DNA from: Rhizobium sp. FKL33
Lineage (GTDB): Bacteria > Pseudomonadota > Alphaproteobacteria > Rhizobiales > Rhizobiaceae
Assembly (NCBI RefSeq): GCF_005222915.1
Contig: NZ_STFX01000031.1
Coordinates: 248,001 to 312,000, forward strand
Direction of reading: 5' to 3'
Length of the DNA: 64,000 nt
Numbering within the stretch: the first letter of the stretch is position 1; every line of letters begins with the position of its first letter. The position numbers were made by a program, and so were the translations under genes. This document shows positions 1-7,974 of this stretch, piece after piece. The notes under the pieces were generated by a model, which was not told the origin of the DNA, ran no database searches, and saw only the letters and a list, made by a program, of their open reading frames with translations.

Positions 1-1
1 G

Positions 2-367
2 TTTCAATCGGGCGGCGCCGGCATGGCCGGGACCGCGCCGGAGGTGATGACGTTCCTCGACACTTTGGCCAGCGGCGGCGGCGACATTCTCTCGTCCGAG
101 ACGGCTCGCATGGCGCTCTCCAATCAGATCGGCGACCTCGAGGCCGAGCCGGGCCGGAAATTCAGCTATGTCGGCGCGCTGGTGACGGATCGCCACCTTG
201 CGATGACGCCGCAATCGGTGGGCACCGTGCGATGGGGCGGCGTCTATGGGCTCAACTGGTTCATAGATCCCGTCAGCCGCATCACGGGCCTGTCGGTCAC
301 CAACAATGCGCTCGAAGGCTGCACGGGCCGCTATCCCGACGAGATCGTCCAGGCGATCTACGGCTGA
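2..367 (+). CDS. Serine hydrolase, beta-lactamase (class C-like) fold, C-terminal part
   Basis: The open frame runs in from the left edge, so only the last 121 codons are here; the ATG at 23 is internal. The fragment has features of the C-terminal half of the beta-lactamase/transpeptidase-like superfamily: a GGAGMAGTA turn, an ILSSETARMALSNQ helix, and a VRWGGVYGLNWFIDP strand region, where this family usually carries a W-G-G...WIDP pattern before the closing strands. The catalytic SxxK and YxN motifs would lie upstream of the window. Members include esterases, D-aminopeptidases and AmpC-like enzymes, so the substrate cannot be set. It converges on dxr with only 2 bases between the stop codons. 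Confidence 0.75.
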   Translation, partial: FQSGGAGMAGTAPEVMTFLDTLASGGGDILSSETARMALSNQIGDLEAEPGRKFSYVGALVTDRHLAMTPQSVGTVRWGGVYGLNWFIDPVSRITGLSVTNNALEGCTGRYPDEIVQAIYG

Positions 368-369
368 GC

Positions 370-1539
370 TCAGGCTGCCTTGCGGGCGATGAGGTCGCTC
401 GCGCGCCGGCGCGCCTCATGATCGGCGGCAAAGACGTCCTCGATCGTCGCGGCGGCCGACCAGTCGAGCATCGCCTCCATCGTGGCTTCTGCGATGTCGG
501 CCATATCGAGAAAGCCGATGCGCCCGTCGCAGAAGGCGTGGAAGGCAGTTTCTTCGGCTGCGTTCATGGTGAGCGCCTGGACGCCGCCGCGCGTGAGCGC
601 CAGACGCGCGAGCCGCAGCGCCGGAAAACGGACCTCGTCCGGCGCTTCGAAATCCAACCGCGCCAGTTTGGCGAAGTCCAATCGCTCGACATTGAGGGCA
701 GGGCGGTCGGGGTAAGCCAGCGCATAGCCGATCGCGGCGCGCATATCAGGCGCGCCGAGTTGGGCGATAATCGATCCATCGCGATAGCCGACCATGGAAT
801 GGATGATCGATTGCGGATGCACGATCACCTCGATCTCATGCGGTTCGAGATTGAAGAGATGCTTGGCCTCGATCACCTCCAGCGCTTTGTTGAACATGCT
901 GGCGCTGCCAATGGAGATTTTGAGCCCCATTGACCAGTTGGGATGGGCGCGGGCCACCTCGGCGCTGACGCCGGCCATCTGTTCGCGGCTCCATGTGCGG
1001 AAAGGGCCGCCCGACGCGGTCAGGATCACCCGCTCCACCGCATGGCGGCGTTCGGGATCGAGCGACTGGAAGATGGCGCTGTGCTCGCTGTCGACCGGCA
1101 GCAAGTGTCCACCGCCCGCCTTGACGGCGGTGACGAACAGGTCGCCTGCCGAGACCAGGCATTCCTTGTTGGCGAGCGCGATGTCTGCGCCGCGGCGGGC
1201 CGCGACAAGGGTCGGCGCGAGACCGGCCGTGCCGACGATCGCAGCCATGACCATGGAAGAGGGCATGTCTGCGGCTTCGAGCAAGCCGCTCTTGCCGGCA
1301 GCCACGGCGATCCCGGAGCCCGCCAAGGCGTCCTTGAGATCCTGATAGCGCGCCTCGTCGGCGGTTACGGCGAGCTTCGCCCGATGCGTTCGCGCCTGCT
1401 CGGCAAGCAGCGCGATATTGCCGGCGCCGGTGAGCGCCGCCACCTCGAAACCGTCCAAGTCTCCCATTTGCGCCAGCACGTCCAGCGTGTTGACGCCTAT
1501 GGAGCCCGTGGCTCCGAGGATGGTGATGCTTCTCGTCAT
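370..1539 (-). CDS. dxr: 1-deoxy-D-xylulose 5-phosphate reductoisomerase
   Basis: This enzyme (389 aa) turns DXP into 2-C-methyl-D-erythritol 4-phosphate with NADPH, the first committed step of the MEP isoprenoid pathway, in the cytosol. Visible motifs are the N-terminal Rossmann loop TILGATGSIG, the NKECLVSAG region, the metal and substrate motif VDSEHSAIFQ, and HPNWSMGLKISIGSASMFNK, which contains the flexible active-site loop. Length matches the family. A GTG 18 bases further upstream (1557) has a GGGGA-like site before it and is an alternative start; the ATG at 1539 gives the usual MTxxITILG beginning. dxr stands alone here, without the uppS/cdsA/rseP neighbours seen in many bacteria. ispG of the same pathway lies about 42 kb away. 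Confidence 0.96.
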   Translation of the reverse strand: MTRSITILGATGSIGVNTLDVLAQMGDLDGFEVAALTGAGNIALLAEQARTHRAKLAVTADEARYQDLKDALAGSGIAVAAGKSGLLEAADMPSSMVMAAIVGTAGLAPTLVAARRGADIALANKECLVSAGDLFVTAVKAGGGHLLPVDSEHSAIFQSLDPERRHAVERVILTASGGPFRTWSREQMAGVSAEVARAHPNWSMGLKISIGSASMFNKALEVIEAKHLFNLEPHEIEVIVHPQSIIHSMVGYRDGSIIAQLGAPDMRAAIGYALAYPDRPALNVERLDFAKLARLDFEAPDEVRFPALRLARLALTRGGVQALTMNAAEETAFHAFCDGRIGFLDMADIAEATMEAMLDWSAAATIEDVFAADHEARRRASDLIARKAA

Positions 1540-1627
1540 GCCGGCCGCTTCGATCACTGAAAAAGATCCCCGTCTCTATAGCGAGCATGGGGCGGGAGCA
1601 AGACAGGCAGCCTGCGGATTTGACGCG

Positions 1628-1966
1628 TCAGCCGTTGCGCAAGGCTGCGATCATCCGTGGCGTTACATGACCATCGCGGGTCAACGCCTTGATGTCAGCC
1701 AGGGTGACGCTGTTTGTGGTCAGCGCTTTGGCGATCCTTCGGCAGAGGATGGTGGGCAACTTATCTTTGGTCGTGCGAACATAGATCGCGATATCGGTCT
1801 TTGTCTGGACGTTCCAGTACCGGACCTGATTTTCGCAATAGCGCGTCCACCCCGCAATATTTTCAGGGTGTTTATTTGCGTGGGCGCGGGCCCTGGAAAG
1901 GTCCTCGTCGTTGTTGATGCAGGACGATAGACCGACCGCCATCAGAATTAGGAGTATGAACCGCAT
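1628..1966 (-). CDS. Small lipoprotein, tandem paralogue 1
   Basis: A 112-aa protein with a signal peptide ending in a lipobox (LSSC, Cys about residue 16), so probably a membrane-anchored periplasmic lipoprotein. The mature part has two further Cys residues, in TRYCENQ and TILCRR, and ends in a TRDGHVTPRMIAALRNG segment. It aligns along most of its length with the next gene upstream (2027-2374): RTTKDKLPTILC against RTSVDKLPETVC, and the same Cys-x6-Trp spacing. The start follows an AGGGAT ribosome binding site. I do not recognise a named family. Base composition looks a little less GC-rich than the flanking dxr and rplS. Confidence 0.7.
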   Translation of the reverse strand: MRFILLILMAVGLSSCINNDEDLSRARAHANKHPENIAGWTRYCENQVRYWNVQTKTDIAIYVRTTKDKLPTILCRRIAKALTTNSVTLADIKALTRDGHVTPRMIAALRNG

Positions 1967-2026
1967 GTGATATCCCTGCTAGAAATTCGATTGAAGCTGT
2001 TTGGCGACAATGAGCGGGCGCCCCAC

Positions 2027-2374
2027 TCAACCTTCCCGCATTGCTGCCAGCATGGCCGGCGTATAGCGCCCATCCCGCAGCAGTGAGACAACATCGGCCC
2101 CCGTTAACTGTCCATTTCTGACAGCGCGCGCCATCCGCCCGCAGACCGTTTCGGGCAGTTTATCGACGCTCGTCCTAAGAAAAACGGCTTGGTTAGTCTT
2201 CAGGGTAATGCTCCAGAGCTTGGTTCTTTTCACGCATCTGCTTTCAGCGCGTGCAATCAGCTGGGGGTCAGTGGAGCCATCCTGGATAATCTTGCCGAAC
2301 CGCGCGTCATTGTCCGCACATGCGGTGAGACTGCAGGCTAACGCAATCATGGTGACAGTCGCTGTGATACGCAT
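2027..2374 (-). CDS. Small lipoprotein, tandem paralogue 2
   Basis: A 115-aa lipoprotein: signal peptide, lipobox LTAC, then a mature domain with Cys in SRCVKR and TVCGRM and a C-terminal LLRDGRYTPAMLAAMREG. A GGGAGG ribosome binding site lies directly upstream of the ATG. It is paralogous to the gene 60 bases downstream on the same strand, and the two are probably co-transcribed. The two mature Cys residues line up between the copies, suggesting a conserved disulfide. Function unknown. The AT-rich stretch at about 2410-2470 upstream is the likely promoter region. Confidence 0.72.
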   Translation of the reverse strand: MRITATVTMIALACSLTACADNDARFGKIIQDGSTDPQLIARAESRCVKRTKLWSITLKTNQAVFLRTSVDKLPETVCGRMARAVRNGQLTGADVVSLLRDGRYTPAMLAAMREG

Positions 2375-2544
2375 GGCCCCTCCCTAAAACAGAGATGTCC
2401 TACAAGATGAGGGCGGGAAATCGCAAATGTTTTCTTGTTCAGGTTTATATTCAAGTATTGCCTAAACAAATCTTGCGCTTATCGCCGTTGTGTATGGTGG
2501 TTTCGTTCGGCCCGGGTGCTCGAGTCTCGCTTCGTGCAAGACAA

Positions 2545-2572
2545 ACAAAAACGGCGCCCCGAAGGACGCCGT
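2545..2572 (-). terminator. Rho-independent terminator of rplS
   Basis: On the minus strand a 9-bp stem (ACGGCGTCC with GGGCGCCGT, one G-U pair) closes a TTCG tetraloop and is followed by a T5 run. It begins 24 bases after the rplS stop codon and separates rplS from the two lipoprotein genes. Confidence 0.88.
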
Positions 2573-2595
2573 TCCAATAGTCTCTGTAGATCGGC

Positions 2596-3120
2596 TTATT
2601 CGCCGGCGTTTTCCGCAGCAGCCTTTTCAGCAGCGGCGGCAGCTTCGGCAGCGGCCTTTTCAGCGGCGAGAGCCTGGGCGGCGGCAACCTTTTCGGCTTC
2701 GACGCGGGCCTTTTCAGCCTGAACGGCCTGGCGCTCGTTGTCGTTGAGCTTGCGGGCGCGGGCGCCGGTGTTTTCGACGATACGGGCAGCCTTGCCGCGC
2801 AGGTCGCGCAGGTAGTAGAGCTTGGCGCGACGGACCTTGCCGCGACGGACGACTTCAACGCCTTCGACGAGCGGCGAGAAAACCGGGAACACGCGCTCGA
2901 CGCCTTCGCCGTAGGAGATCTTGCGAACGGTGAAGCTTTCGTTCAGGCCCGAGCCCGAGCGAGCAATGCAGACGCCTTCATAGGCCTGCACGCGGGTGCG
3001 CGTGCCTTCGACAACGCGAACGTTCACGCGGACGGTGTCGCCCGGGGAGAAGTCGGGGAGCGTGCGCTTGGCGGCGATCTTGGCGGCCTGTTCGGCTTCC
3101 AGCTGCTGGATGATGTTCAT
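2596..3120 (-). CDS. rplS: 50S ribosomal protein L19
   Basis: L19 of the large subunit, at the 30S-50S interface. The start [11 protein letters not shown] follows a GAGG site 7 bases before the ATG; the frame stays open further upstream but without family similarity. The core (about residues 1-120) carries [28 protein letters not shown] and [20 protein letters not shown]. The protein is 174 aa, against roughly 115-130 for most L19 proteins. The extra 50 or so residues are an Ala/Glu/Lys-rich, probably helical tail. rplS normally follows trmD directly; here a TauE/SafE gene on the other strand separates them, so rplS needs its own promoter. Confidence 0.96.
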   Translation of the reverse strand: MNIIQQLEAEQAAKIAAKRTLPDFSPGDTVRVNVRVVEGTRTRVQAYEGVCIARSGSGLNESFTVRKISYGEGVERVFPVFSPLVEGVEVVRRGKVRRAKLYYLRDLRGKAARIVENTGARARKLNDNERQAVQAEKARVEAEKVAAAQALAAEKAAAEAAAAAEKAAAENAGE

Positions 3121-3236
3121 AGTCAACCTCGTTTGTGGTTTGACAGCCAGAGCGCTCACGATCAGCCTTTGGTCGAAACCTCCGGCGCTTGCCCTTTCGG
3201 ACGGGAGCGGATACGTCTGCCTTTCATTGCTGGTTG

Positions 3237-3252
3237 ATGGGCTTTTGCCCAT
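3237..3252 (-). promoter_or_regulatory. Inverted repeat in the rplS 5' leader
   Basis: A perfect 6-bp inverted repeat, ATGGGC-TTTT-GCCCAT, lies 116 bases upstream of the rplS start, in the spacer shared with the divergent TauE/SafE gene. On the rplS strand it would form a small hairpin in the leader. A TTGACT hexamer at 3308-3313 (minus strand) could be a -35 element, but I see no convincing -10. Role unknown. Confidence 0.3.
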
Positions 3253-3356
3253 TCCGGTCGCGCACATACTGCATAACCGGGCGTTTGTCACCCCTTGCCG
3301 GCGAAAAAGTCAAGGTTTGGCGCCTGCGCCGACGCCATCAGATCCGGAGCGCCACA

Positions 3357-4103
3357 ATGTCTTTCGCCATGCTCGTCCTCATGTTCGCCGCGGGTTTTCT
3401 CTCCGCCGCCGTCAATGCGGTGGCGGGCGGCGGCACATTCCTCACTTTCGGCGTGCTGACCCTGGCGGGGCTGCCGCCGGTGGCGGCCAATGCGACATCC
3501 TCGATTATCCAGTTTCCGGGCTACATCACCTCGACGCTCGCCTATTTCAGGGATTTCCGCCGTCTCTGGCGGAGCGCGCTCGCGCTCGGCATCGTGTCGC
3601 TGGTCGGCAGCCTGTTCGGCGCTCTGTTCCTGATGTCGCTGAGTGACGCGGATTTTCGCGGCATGGTGCCCTGGCTGCTGCTTGCGGCGACCATCGTCTT
3701 CGCCGCCGGCCCCTGGCTGCGCCCCAAGCATGTCGGCGAACGGCATGCGCCGAGCGCCCTCGGTCTCGCTGTGCAGACGGCCACGTCCTTTTACGGCGGC
3801 TTCTTCGGGGCGGGCATGGGCATCATGATGCTGGCGTCGCTGGGGCTCGCCATGGGCGGCGATTATCACCGGCTGAACGCGATCAAGAACTTCCTCGCCA
3901 TCGTCATCGCACTCGTCGCCATCATCGTCTTTTCGGCGGCGGATGCAGTGGCCTGGACGCATGCGGCGATCATGCTGCCCGCCGCCGCGCTCGGCGGGTA
4001 TGCCGGCGTCCATTTCGCCAAACGCGCGCCGCAGGCGCTGCTGCGCTGGATGGTGGTCGCCTGCGGACTGGGTTTGTCGATCTATTACTTCGTCACGGGT
4101 TGA
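3357..4103 (+). CDS. Sulfite exporter TauE/SafE family membrane protein
   Basis: A 248-aa integral membrane protein with about eight hydrophobic segments. It carries the glycine-rich turn that opens TauE/SafE halves ([12 protein letters not shown]) and its counterpart in the second half ([12 protein letters not shown]). Members export sulfite, sulfoacetate or related anions; the substrate here is not known. The start at 3357 is chosen because it begins with a membrane segment, and the open frame back to 3189 has no membrane or family signal. The gene is opposite to and lies between trmD and rplS, and its last 19 bases overlap the 3' end of trmD. A second TauE/SafE protein is at 25608-26411. 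Confidence 0.85.
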   Translation: MSFAMLVLMFAAGFLSAAVNAVAGGGTFLTFGVLTLAGLPPVAANATSSIIQFPGYITSTLAYFRDFRRLWRSALALGIVSLVGSLFGALFLMSLSDADFRGMVPWLLLAATIVFAAGPWLRPKHVGERHAPSALGLAVQTATSFYGGFFGAGMGIMMLASLGLAMGGDYHRLNAIKNFLAIVIALVAIIVFSAADAVAWTHAAIMLPAAALGGYAGVHFAKRAPQALLRWMVVACGLGLSIYYFVTG

Positions 4104-4777
4104 GCCGGCAGGAGATCGGGCCGGCGTTCGGCGGTCAGCTTCAGCGCCTGTTCGCGCCGCCAGGCCTCGATCCTGGCGTGATTGCCCGAGGTGAGGATCT
4201 CCGGGATATCGACGCTTTCGAAGCTCTGGGGCCTGGTGTAATGCGGATGCTCGAGAAGCCCGTTCTCGAAGCTTTCATGGGTCCCGGACAGCGGATTGCC
4301 CATCACGCCGGGCAGAACCCGGATCACGGCGTCCAGCAGGATCATCGCCGCCGGCTCGCCGCCGGAGAGAATATAGTCGCCGATCGACACTTCCTCGAGA
4401 TTGCGGCTGTCGATCACCCGCTGGTCCACGCCCTCGAAGCGGCCGCAGACGATGACGACGCCGTCGCCGGCCGCGAGGTCCCGCACCTTCGACTGGGTGA
4501 GCGGTCGTCCGCGCGGGCTCATCAGCAGGCGCGGGCGGTTGTCCGCCGCCACGGAATCGATCGCCTTGGCCAGGATATCGGCGCGCAGCACCATGCCGGC
4601 GCCGCCGCCTGCGGGTGTGTCGTCGACGCTGCGATGCTTGTCTGTCGCGAAGTCGCGGATCTGGATCGTCTCCAGCGACCAGTCGCCGCGCGTCAGCGCC
4701 TTGCCGGACAGGGATTCGCCGAGATAGCCGGGAAACATCTCCGGATAGAGCGTCAGGATCGAAGCGTGAAACGTCAT
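4085..4777 (-). CDS. trmD: tRNA (guanine-N1)-methyltransferase
   Basis: TrmD (230 aa) methylates G37 of tRNAs that read CNN codons, using S-adenosylmethionine, to prevent frameshifting. The SPOUT knot region is visible: [26 protein letters not shown], and [19 protein letters not shown]. The C-terminal substrate region includes EHPHYTRP. It overlaps rimM by ATGA, which indicates translational coupling. The 3' end runs 19 bases into the opposing TauE/SafE gene. Confidence 0.97.
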   Translation of the reverse strand: MTFHASILTLYPEMFPGYLGESLSGKALTRGDWSLETIQIRDFATDKHRSVDDTPAGGGAGMVLRADILAKAIDSVAADNRPRLLMSPRGRPLTQSKVRDLAAGDGVVIVCGRFEGVDQRVIDSRNLEEVSIGDYILSGGEPAAMILLDAVIRVLPGVMGNPLSGTHESFENGLLEHPHYTRPQSFESVDIPEILTSGNHARIEAWRREQALKLTAERRPDLLPAQPVTK

Positions 4778-5343
4778 CCGCGGTCCCCGTCGCGCGGTTC
4801 ATCCTCGCCGTCGGGATTGACGAGGCCGGCGGCGATCGGGTCGATCAGCAGCAAGCCGGCGTCGAGATCGATTTCCAGAACGGCGGCTTCGGAGAAGGGG
4901 ATCAGTTGCGAGCGTTTGCCCTCTTGCGTGAGCTCGAGAATGTCGCCGGCGCCGAAATCGAAGATGCCGCTGACAATGCCATAGGCGTTGCCCTCGGCGT
5001 CGCGAGCCTCCAATCCTTCGAGATCGGCATAGAAGAATTCGTCCTCGTCGAGATCCTCGTCATCGAGCGCATCGCGTTCGACGAAGAGCTCGACGCCGCG
5101 CAGCGCTTCGGCCTGGTCGCGATCGTTCACGCCGCGGAAACGGATCACCACCATTTCCTTGTGCGGCCTGATATCGAGGATTTCGAAGGGTTTTCCGTGC
5201 TTGTCGTAGACCGTGCCATATTCGGCGATGGCGACGGGTTCCTCGGTGAAAGATTTGACCCGCACTTCGCCGCGCAGGCCCTGCGCCGCGCCGATGACGC
5301 CCATCAACACAGGATTTTCGAGTTTCTTGTTGCCCAGGGCCAT
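4774..5343 (-). CDS. rimM: Ribosome maturation factor RimM (16S rRNA processing)
   Basis: A 189-aa RimM homologue that assists maturation of the 30S head through binding S19. The N-terminal RimM barrel has [21 protein letters not shown], and the PRC-barrel half has [23 protein letters not shown] and [16 protein letters not shown]. The ATG at 5343 is preferred over the GTG two codons upstream because the GAGG site then has proper spacing. The acidic insertion around DDEDLDEDE is a little longer than in many homologues. Co-directional with rpsP and overlapping trmD by 4 bases. Confidence 0.93.
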   Translation of the reverse strand: MALGNKKLENPVLMGVIGAAQGLRGEVRVKSFTEEPVAIAEYGTVYDKHGKPFEILDIRPHKEMVVIRFRGVNDRDQAEALRGVELFVERDALDDEDLDEDEFFYADLEGLEARDAEGNAYGIVSGIFDFGAGDILELTQEGKRSQLIPFSEAAVLEIDLDAGLLLIDPIAAGLVNPDGEDEPRDGDRG

Positions 5344-5410
5344 GGTCACCTCGCTTGGGATCGCGGTTTTCGCCGCTTTCGGCGCTGTCTGCTATTAGCG
5401 CCGAAGCGCC

Positions 5411-5450
5411 CGCAAAGAAAAGCCCCCGCGCGGGTCCGCGCGAGGGCTTT
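5411..5450 (-). terminator. Hairpin terminator between rpsP and rimM
   Basis: On the minus strand a long stem (AAAGCCC, one mismatch, then CGCGCG-rich pairs) ends just before a T-rich tail, TTTCTTTG. It lies about 20 bases after the rpsP stop. It would reduce read-through into rimM-trmD, a plausible way to make ribosomal protein more abundant than the two assembly enzymes. Confidence 0.75.
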
Positions 5451-5470
5451 CGAATGTCGCAGGAGCCGGA

Positions 5471-5824
5471 TTATTCAGCGGCGGCTTCGGCAGCCTTGGC
5501 GGCCTTTTCCTTGGCGCGCTCGATGGCCTTCTTGCCGGGCTGGGCCTTTTCCGGGTTGTTGCGGGCTTCGCGCTTGCCGAGGCCGGCGTCGGCGATGAAG
5601 CGCAGCACGCGGTCGGTCGGCTGGGCACCGTTGTCGAGCCAATGCTTGATGCGGTCGTTGTTCAGAACGATGCGGTTGGCGTCGTCCTTGCCGAGCATCG
5701 GGTTCCAGGAGCCGAGCTTCTCGATGAAGCGGCCGTCACGGGGCGAGCGGGCGTCGGCGACGACGACGTGGTAGTAAGGACGCTTCTTGGAGCCGCCGCG
5801 GGCCAGACGAATTTTCAGGGACAT
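5471..5824 (-). CDS. rpsP: 30S ribosomal protein S16
   Basis: S16 of the small subunit, needed for early 30S assembly. The N-terminus [20 protein letters not shown] and the block [10 protein letters not shown] are diagnostic. The start follows an AGGAG site. At 117 aa it is longer than the roughly 80-aa E. coli protein because of a basic, Ala/Lys/Glu-rich C-terminal tail, reminiscent of the tail on L19 in this same cluster. Confidence 0.97.
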   Translation of the reverse strand: MSLKIRLARGGSKKRPYYHVVVADARSPRDGRFIEKLGSWNPMLGKDDANRIVLNNDRIKHWLDNGAQPTDRVLRFIADAGLGKREARNNPEKAQPGKKAIERAKEKAAKAAEAAAE

Positions 5825-5866
5825 GTTTTTCTCCTTGGATGTCTCTAGATGGTGGTTCCGCTGCCC

Positions 5867-6187
5867 TCAGGAAGCGGCAGTCTCTTTGCCGCCGAGATCG
5901 GCGGCGATGGCCTCATGATGCCGGATGACTTCCTTGATGATGAAATTCAGGAATTTCTCGGCAAAATCAGGGTCCAGATCGGCGTCCTTGGCGAGCTGCC
6001 GCAGGCGGTTGATCTGGTATTCCTCGCGCGCCGGATCGGCCGGCGGCAGATTGTAGGTCGCTTTCAGCACGCCGACCGCCTTTGTGCAGCGGAAGCGCTC
6101 GGCGAGCATGTGAACGAGCGCGGCGTCGACATTGTCGATCGACTGGCGATATTGGGCGAGTTGGCGCTTTGCATCGGCTTCGGTCAT
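5867..6187 (-). CDS. Chorismate mutase (AroQ class)
   Basis: A 106-aa all-helical AroQ-type chorismate mutase, converting chorismate to prephenate for Phe/Tyr synthesis. Typical elements are the N-terminal YRQSIDNVDAALVHMLAERF helix with the catalytic Arg region, TKAVGVLKA, and the C-terminal EVIRHHEAI. The ATG at 6187 is chosen over a GTG at 6202 that would overlap the ffh stop, and GAGG lies upstream. It sits between ffh and rpsP, an arrangement seen in other alphaproteobacteria although it has no obvious functional link to translation. Confidence 0.9.
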   Translation of the reverse strand: MTEADAKRQLAQYRQSIDNVDAALVHMLAERFRCTKAVGVLKATYNLPPADPAREEYQINRLRQLAKDADLDPDFAEKFLNFIIKEVIRHHEAIAADLGGKETAAS

Positions 6188-6198
6188 ATTTCTGCGCC

Positions 6199-7743
6199 TC
6201 ACTTCTTCTTCGGCAGGCCGGGAAGGCCGGGGAAACCGCCGCCCAGGCCAGGAAGCTTTCCGCCGCCGAGGCCCGGCATGCCGCCCGGCTTCAGGCCTGC
6301 GGCTTCCGCCTGCTTGGCGAGCGCCTCGAGCTGCTTGGGGTCGAGCTTGGAAAGATCGGGCATGCCGCCCATTCCACCCATGCCGCCGAGGCCCATCTTG
6401 TTAGCGAGGCCGCCCATCATCTGCTTCATCATGCCGCCGCCTTTGCCGCCGCCCATGGCCTTCATCATGTCGGCCATGCCGCGATGCATCTTGAGCAGCT
6501 TGTTGATTTCGGCGGCGTCGGTGCCAGAGCCGGCGGCGATGCGCTTCTTGCGCGAATGCTTGAGGATATCGGGATTGGCGCGTTCGGCCTTGGTCATCGA
6601 GGAGATGATGGCGATCTGGCGCTTGATGGACCTGTCGTCGAAGCCGGCGCCCGCCAGCTTGTCCTTCATGCCGGCCATGCCGGGCATCAGGCCCATGATG
6701 CCGCCCATGCCGCCCATTTTCTGCATCTGTTTGAGCTGTTCGGCCAGATCGTTGAGGTCGAACTTGCCCTTGGCCATTTTCTCGGCCATGGCCTTGGCTT
6801 TTTCGGCGTCGATCGTCTCGGCGGCCTTTTCGACCAGCGAGACGATGTCGCCCATGCCGAGGATGCGGTCGGCGATGCGGCGCGGATGAAATTCATCCAG
6901 ATCCGTCATCTTTTCGCCGGCGCCGATCAGCTTGACCGGCTTGCCGGTGACGGCGCGCATCGACAGAGCTGCGCCGCCGCGGCCGTCGCCGTCCATGCGG
7001 GTCAGCACGAGGCCGGTGATGCCGACGCGTTCGTCGAAATTTCGGGCGAGATTGACGGCGTCCTGACCGGTCAGAGCGTCGGCCACGAGCAGGATTTCAT
7101 GCGGATTGGACTTCCGCTTGATCTCCGCCATCTCCACCATCAGCGGCTCGTCGATATGCGTGCGACCGGCGGTGTCGAGAATGACGACGTCATGGCCGCC
7201 GAGCTTGGCGGCCTGAACGGCGCGAGCGGCGATGTCGACGGGAGACTGACCGGCGATGATCGGGAGCGTGTCGATATTGGTCTGGACACCCAGCTGGCGG
7301 AGCTGTTCCTGCGCGGCCGGACGGCGCGTGTCGAGCGAGGCCATCAGGACCTTCTTGCGCTCGCGATTGGTCAGGCGCAGCGCAATCTTGCCGGTGGTGG
7401 TGGTCTTGCCGGAGCCCTGCAGGCCGACCATCATGATGACGACGGGCGCCGCCGCGTTGAGATCGACTGTCTCACTTTCGGCGCCCAGCATCTCCACGAG
7501 TTCGTCATGGACGATCTTGACGACCATCTGGCCTGGCTTGATCGACTTGAGCACGGTCGCGCCAACAGCCTTTTCGCGGACGCGCTCTGTGAAGGACCGC
7601 ACGACGTCCAGCGCCACGTCGGCTTCCAGAAGCGCGCGGCGCACTTCGCGGAGCGCAGCGTTGACATCGGCTTCCGACAGAGCGCCGCGGCCCGTCAGTC
7701 CGTTCAATATGCCGCCTAGGCGTTCCTGAAGGCTCTCAAACAT
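6199..7743 (-). CDS. ffh: Signal recognition particle protein Ffh (SRP54)
   Basis: Ffh (514 aa) binds signal peptides and 4.5S RNA and delivers ribosomes to FtsY. The N domain starts at MFESLQERLGGILNGLTGRG. The GTPase domain has G1 GLQGSGKTTTTGKI, the DTRRPAAQEQL motif, G3 DTAGR and G4 TRMDGD. The M domain is Met/Gly-rich, as expected for signal-peptide and RNA binding, and ends in a long Gly/Met/Leu/Pro tail. The start at 7743 follows AAGGA; the frame stays open to 7818 but the extra residues are not family-like. The region upstream contains a structured RNA candidate (7817-7922). Confidence 0.97.
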   Translation of the reverse strand: MFESLQERLGGILNGLTGRGALSEADVNAALREVRRALLEADVALDVVRSFTERVREKAVGATVLKSIKPGQMVVKIVHDELVEMLGAESETVDLNAAAPVVIMMVGLQGSGKTTTTGKIALRLTNRERKKVLMASLDTRRPAAQEQLRQLGVQTNIDTLPIIAGQSPVDIAARAVQAAKLGGHDVVILDTAGRTHIDEPLMVEMAEIKRKSNPHEILLVADALTGQDAVNLARNFDERVGITGLVLTRMDGDGRGGAALSMRAVTGKPVKLIGAGEKMTDLDEFHPRRIADRILGMGDIVSLVEKAAETIDAEKAKAMAEKMAKGKFDLNDLAEQLKQMQKMGGMGGIMGLMPGMAGMKDKLAGAGFDDRSIKRQIAIISSMTKAERANPDILKHSRKKRIAAGSGTDAAEINKLLKMHRGMADMMKAMGGGKGGGMMKQMMGGLANKMGLGGMGGMGGMPDLSKLDPKQLEALAKQAEAAGLKPGGMPGLGGGKLPGLGGGFPGLPGLPKKK

Positions 7744-7816
7744 CCAACCATCCTTTTGTCCGAACTCTGTTGTCCGGAACATCGGCATCCCCAGGCGCTC
7801 TGACAAGAGATCAAGC

Positions 7817-7853
7817 AAAAAAGCACCCGAGGGCGCATCGCGCTGTCGGGTGT
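7817..7853 (-). terminator. Strong intrinsic terminator upstream of ffh
   Basis: Minus-strand hairpin with outer stem CACCCGA/TCGGGTG, inner GCGC/GCGC pairs, and a T6 tract (7817-7822) immediately after. It lies 74 bases before the ffh start. It would end either transcription coming from the sulfotransferase gene or a separate short RNA starting near 7922. Confidence 0.85.
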
Positions 7854-7922
7854 TGACCTCCGGACTCGATCGTCAAACGACGGTCCGGTCGGCTGCTCAG
7901 ATCGTCAAAGACCTGTGAGATT
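7817..7922 (-). ncRNA. Candidate small RNA or ffh leader RNA of about 106 nt
   Basis: The stretch between the sulfotransferase and ffh has the parts of an independent RNA gene on the minus strand. A promoter-like pair (TTGACT, 17-bp spacer, TTTAAG) is followed by a folded body and a strong intrinsic terminator with T6. The body has a CCGGAC/GTCCGG stem (7860-7865 with 7883-7888) enclosing a CGTC-GTTT-GACG hairpin. It also contains two copies of TTTGACGATC 32 bases apart (7868-7877 and 7900-7909). I find no good small reading frame in it. It could be a trans-acting sRNA, or an attenuated leader for ffh if read-through occurs. I cannot assign it to a known RNA family. Confidence 0.5.
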
Positions 7923-7928
7923 GCGCGG

Positions 7929-7957
7929 CTTAAACATCAGCGGGCCGGAAAAGTCAA
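7929..7957 (-). promoter_or_regulatory. Sigma-70-like promoter upstream of the candidate RNA
   Basis: On the minus strand, TTGACT at 7957-7952 and TTTAAG at 7934-7929 are separated by exactly 17 bases. The predicted transcription start is near 7922. It lies within 20-50 bases after the stop of the sulfotransferase gene. Confidence 0.5.
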
Positions 7958-7974
7958 GCCTTGTAGCCGATAGA

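Noticed and set aside
6082-7719. A 545-codon plus-strand frame opposite ffh
   Set aside because: Shadow of the ffh coding sequence; His/Gly-rich with no domain.
7860-7922. 4.5S SRP RNA gene next to ffh
   Set aside because: The conserved GGAA-tetraloop core with its AGGAAGCAG-like flank is missing; only a short GAGCAGCC resembles it.
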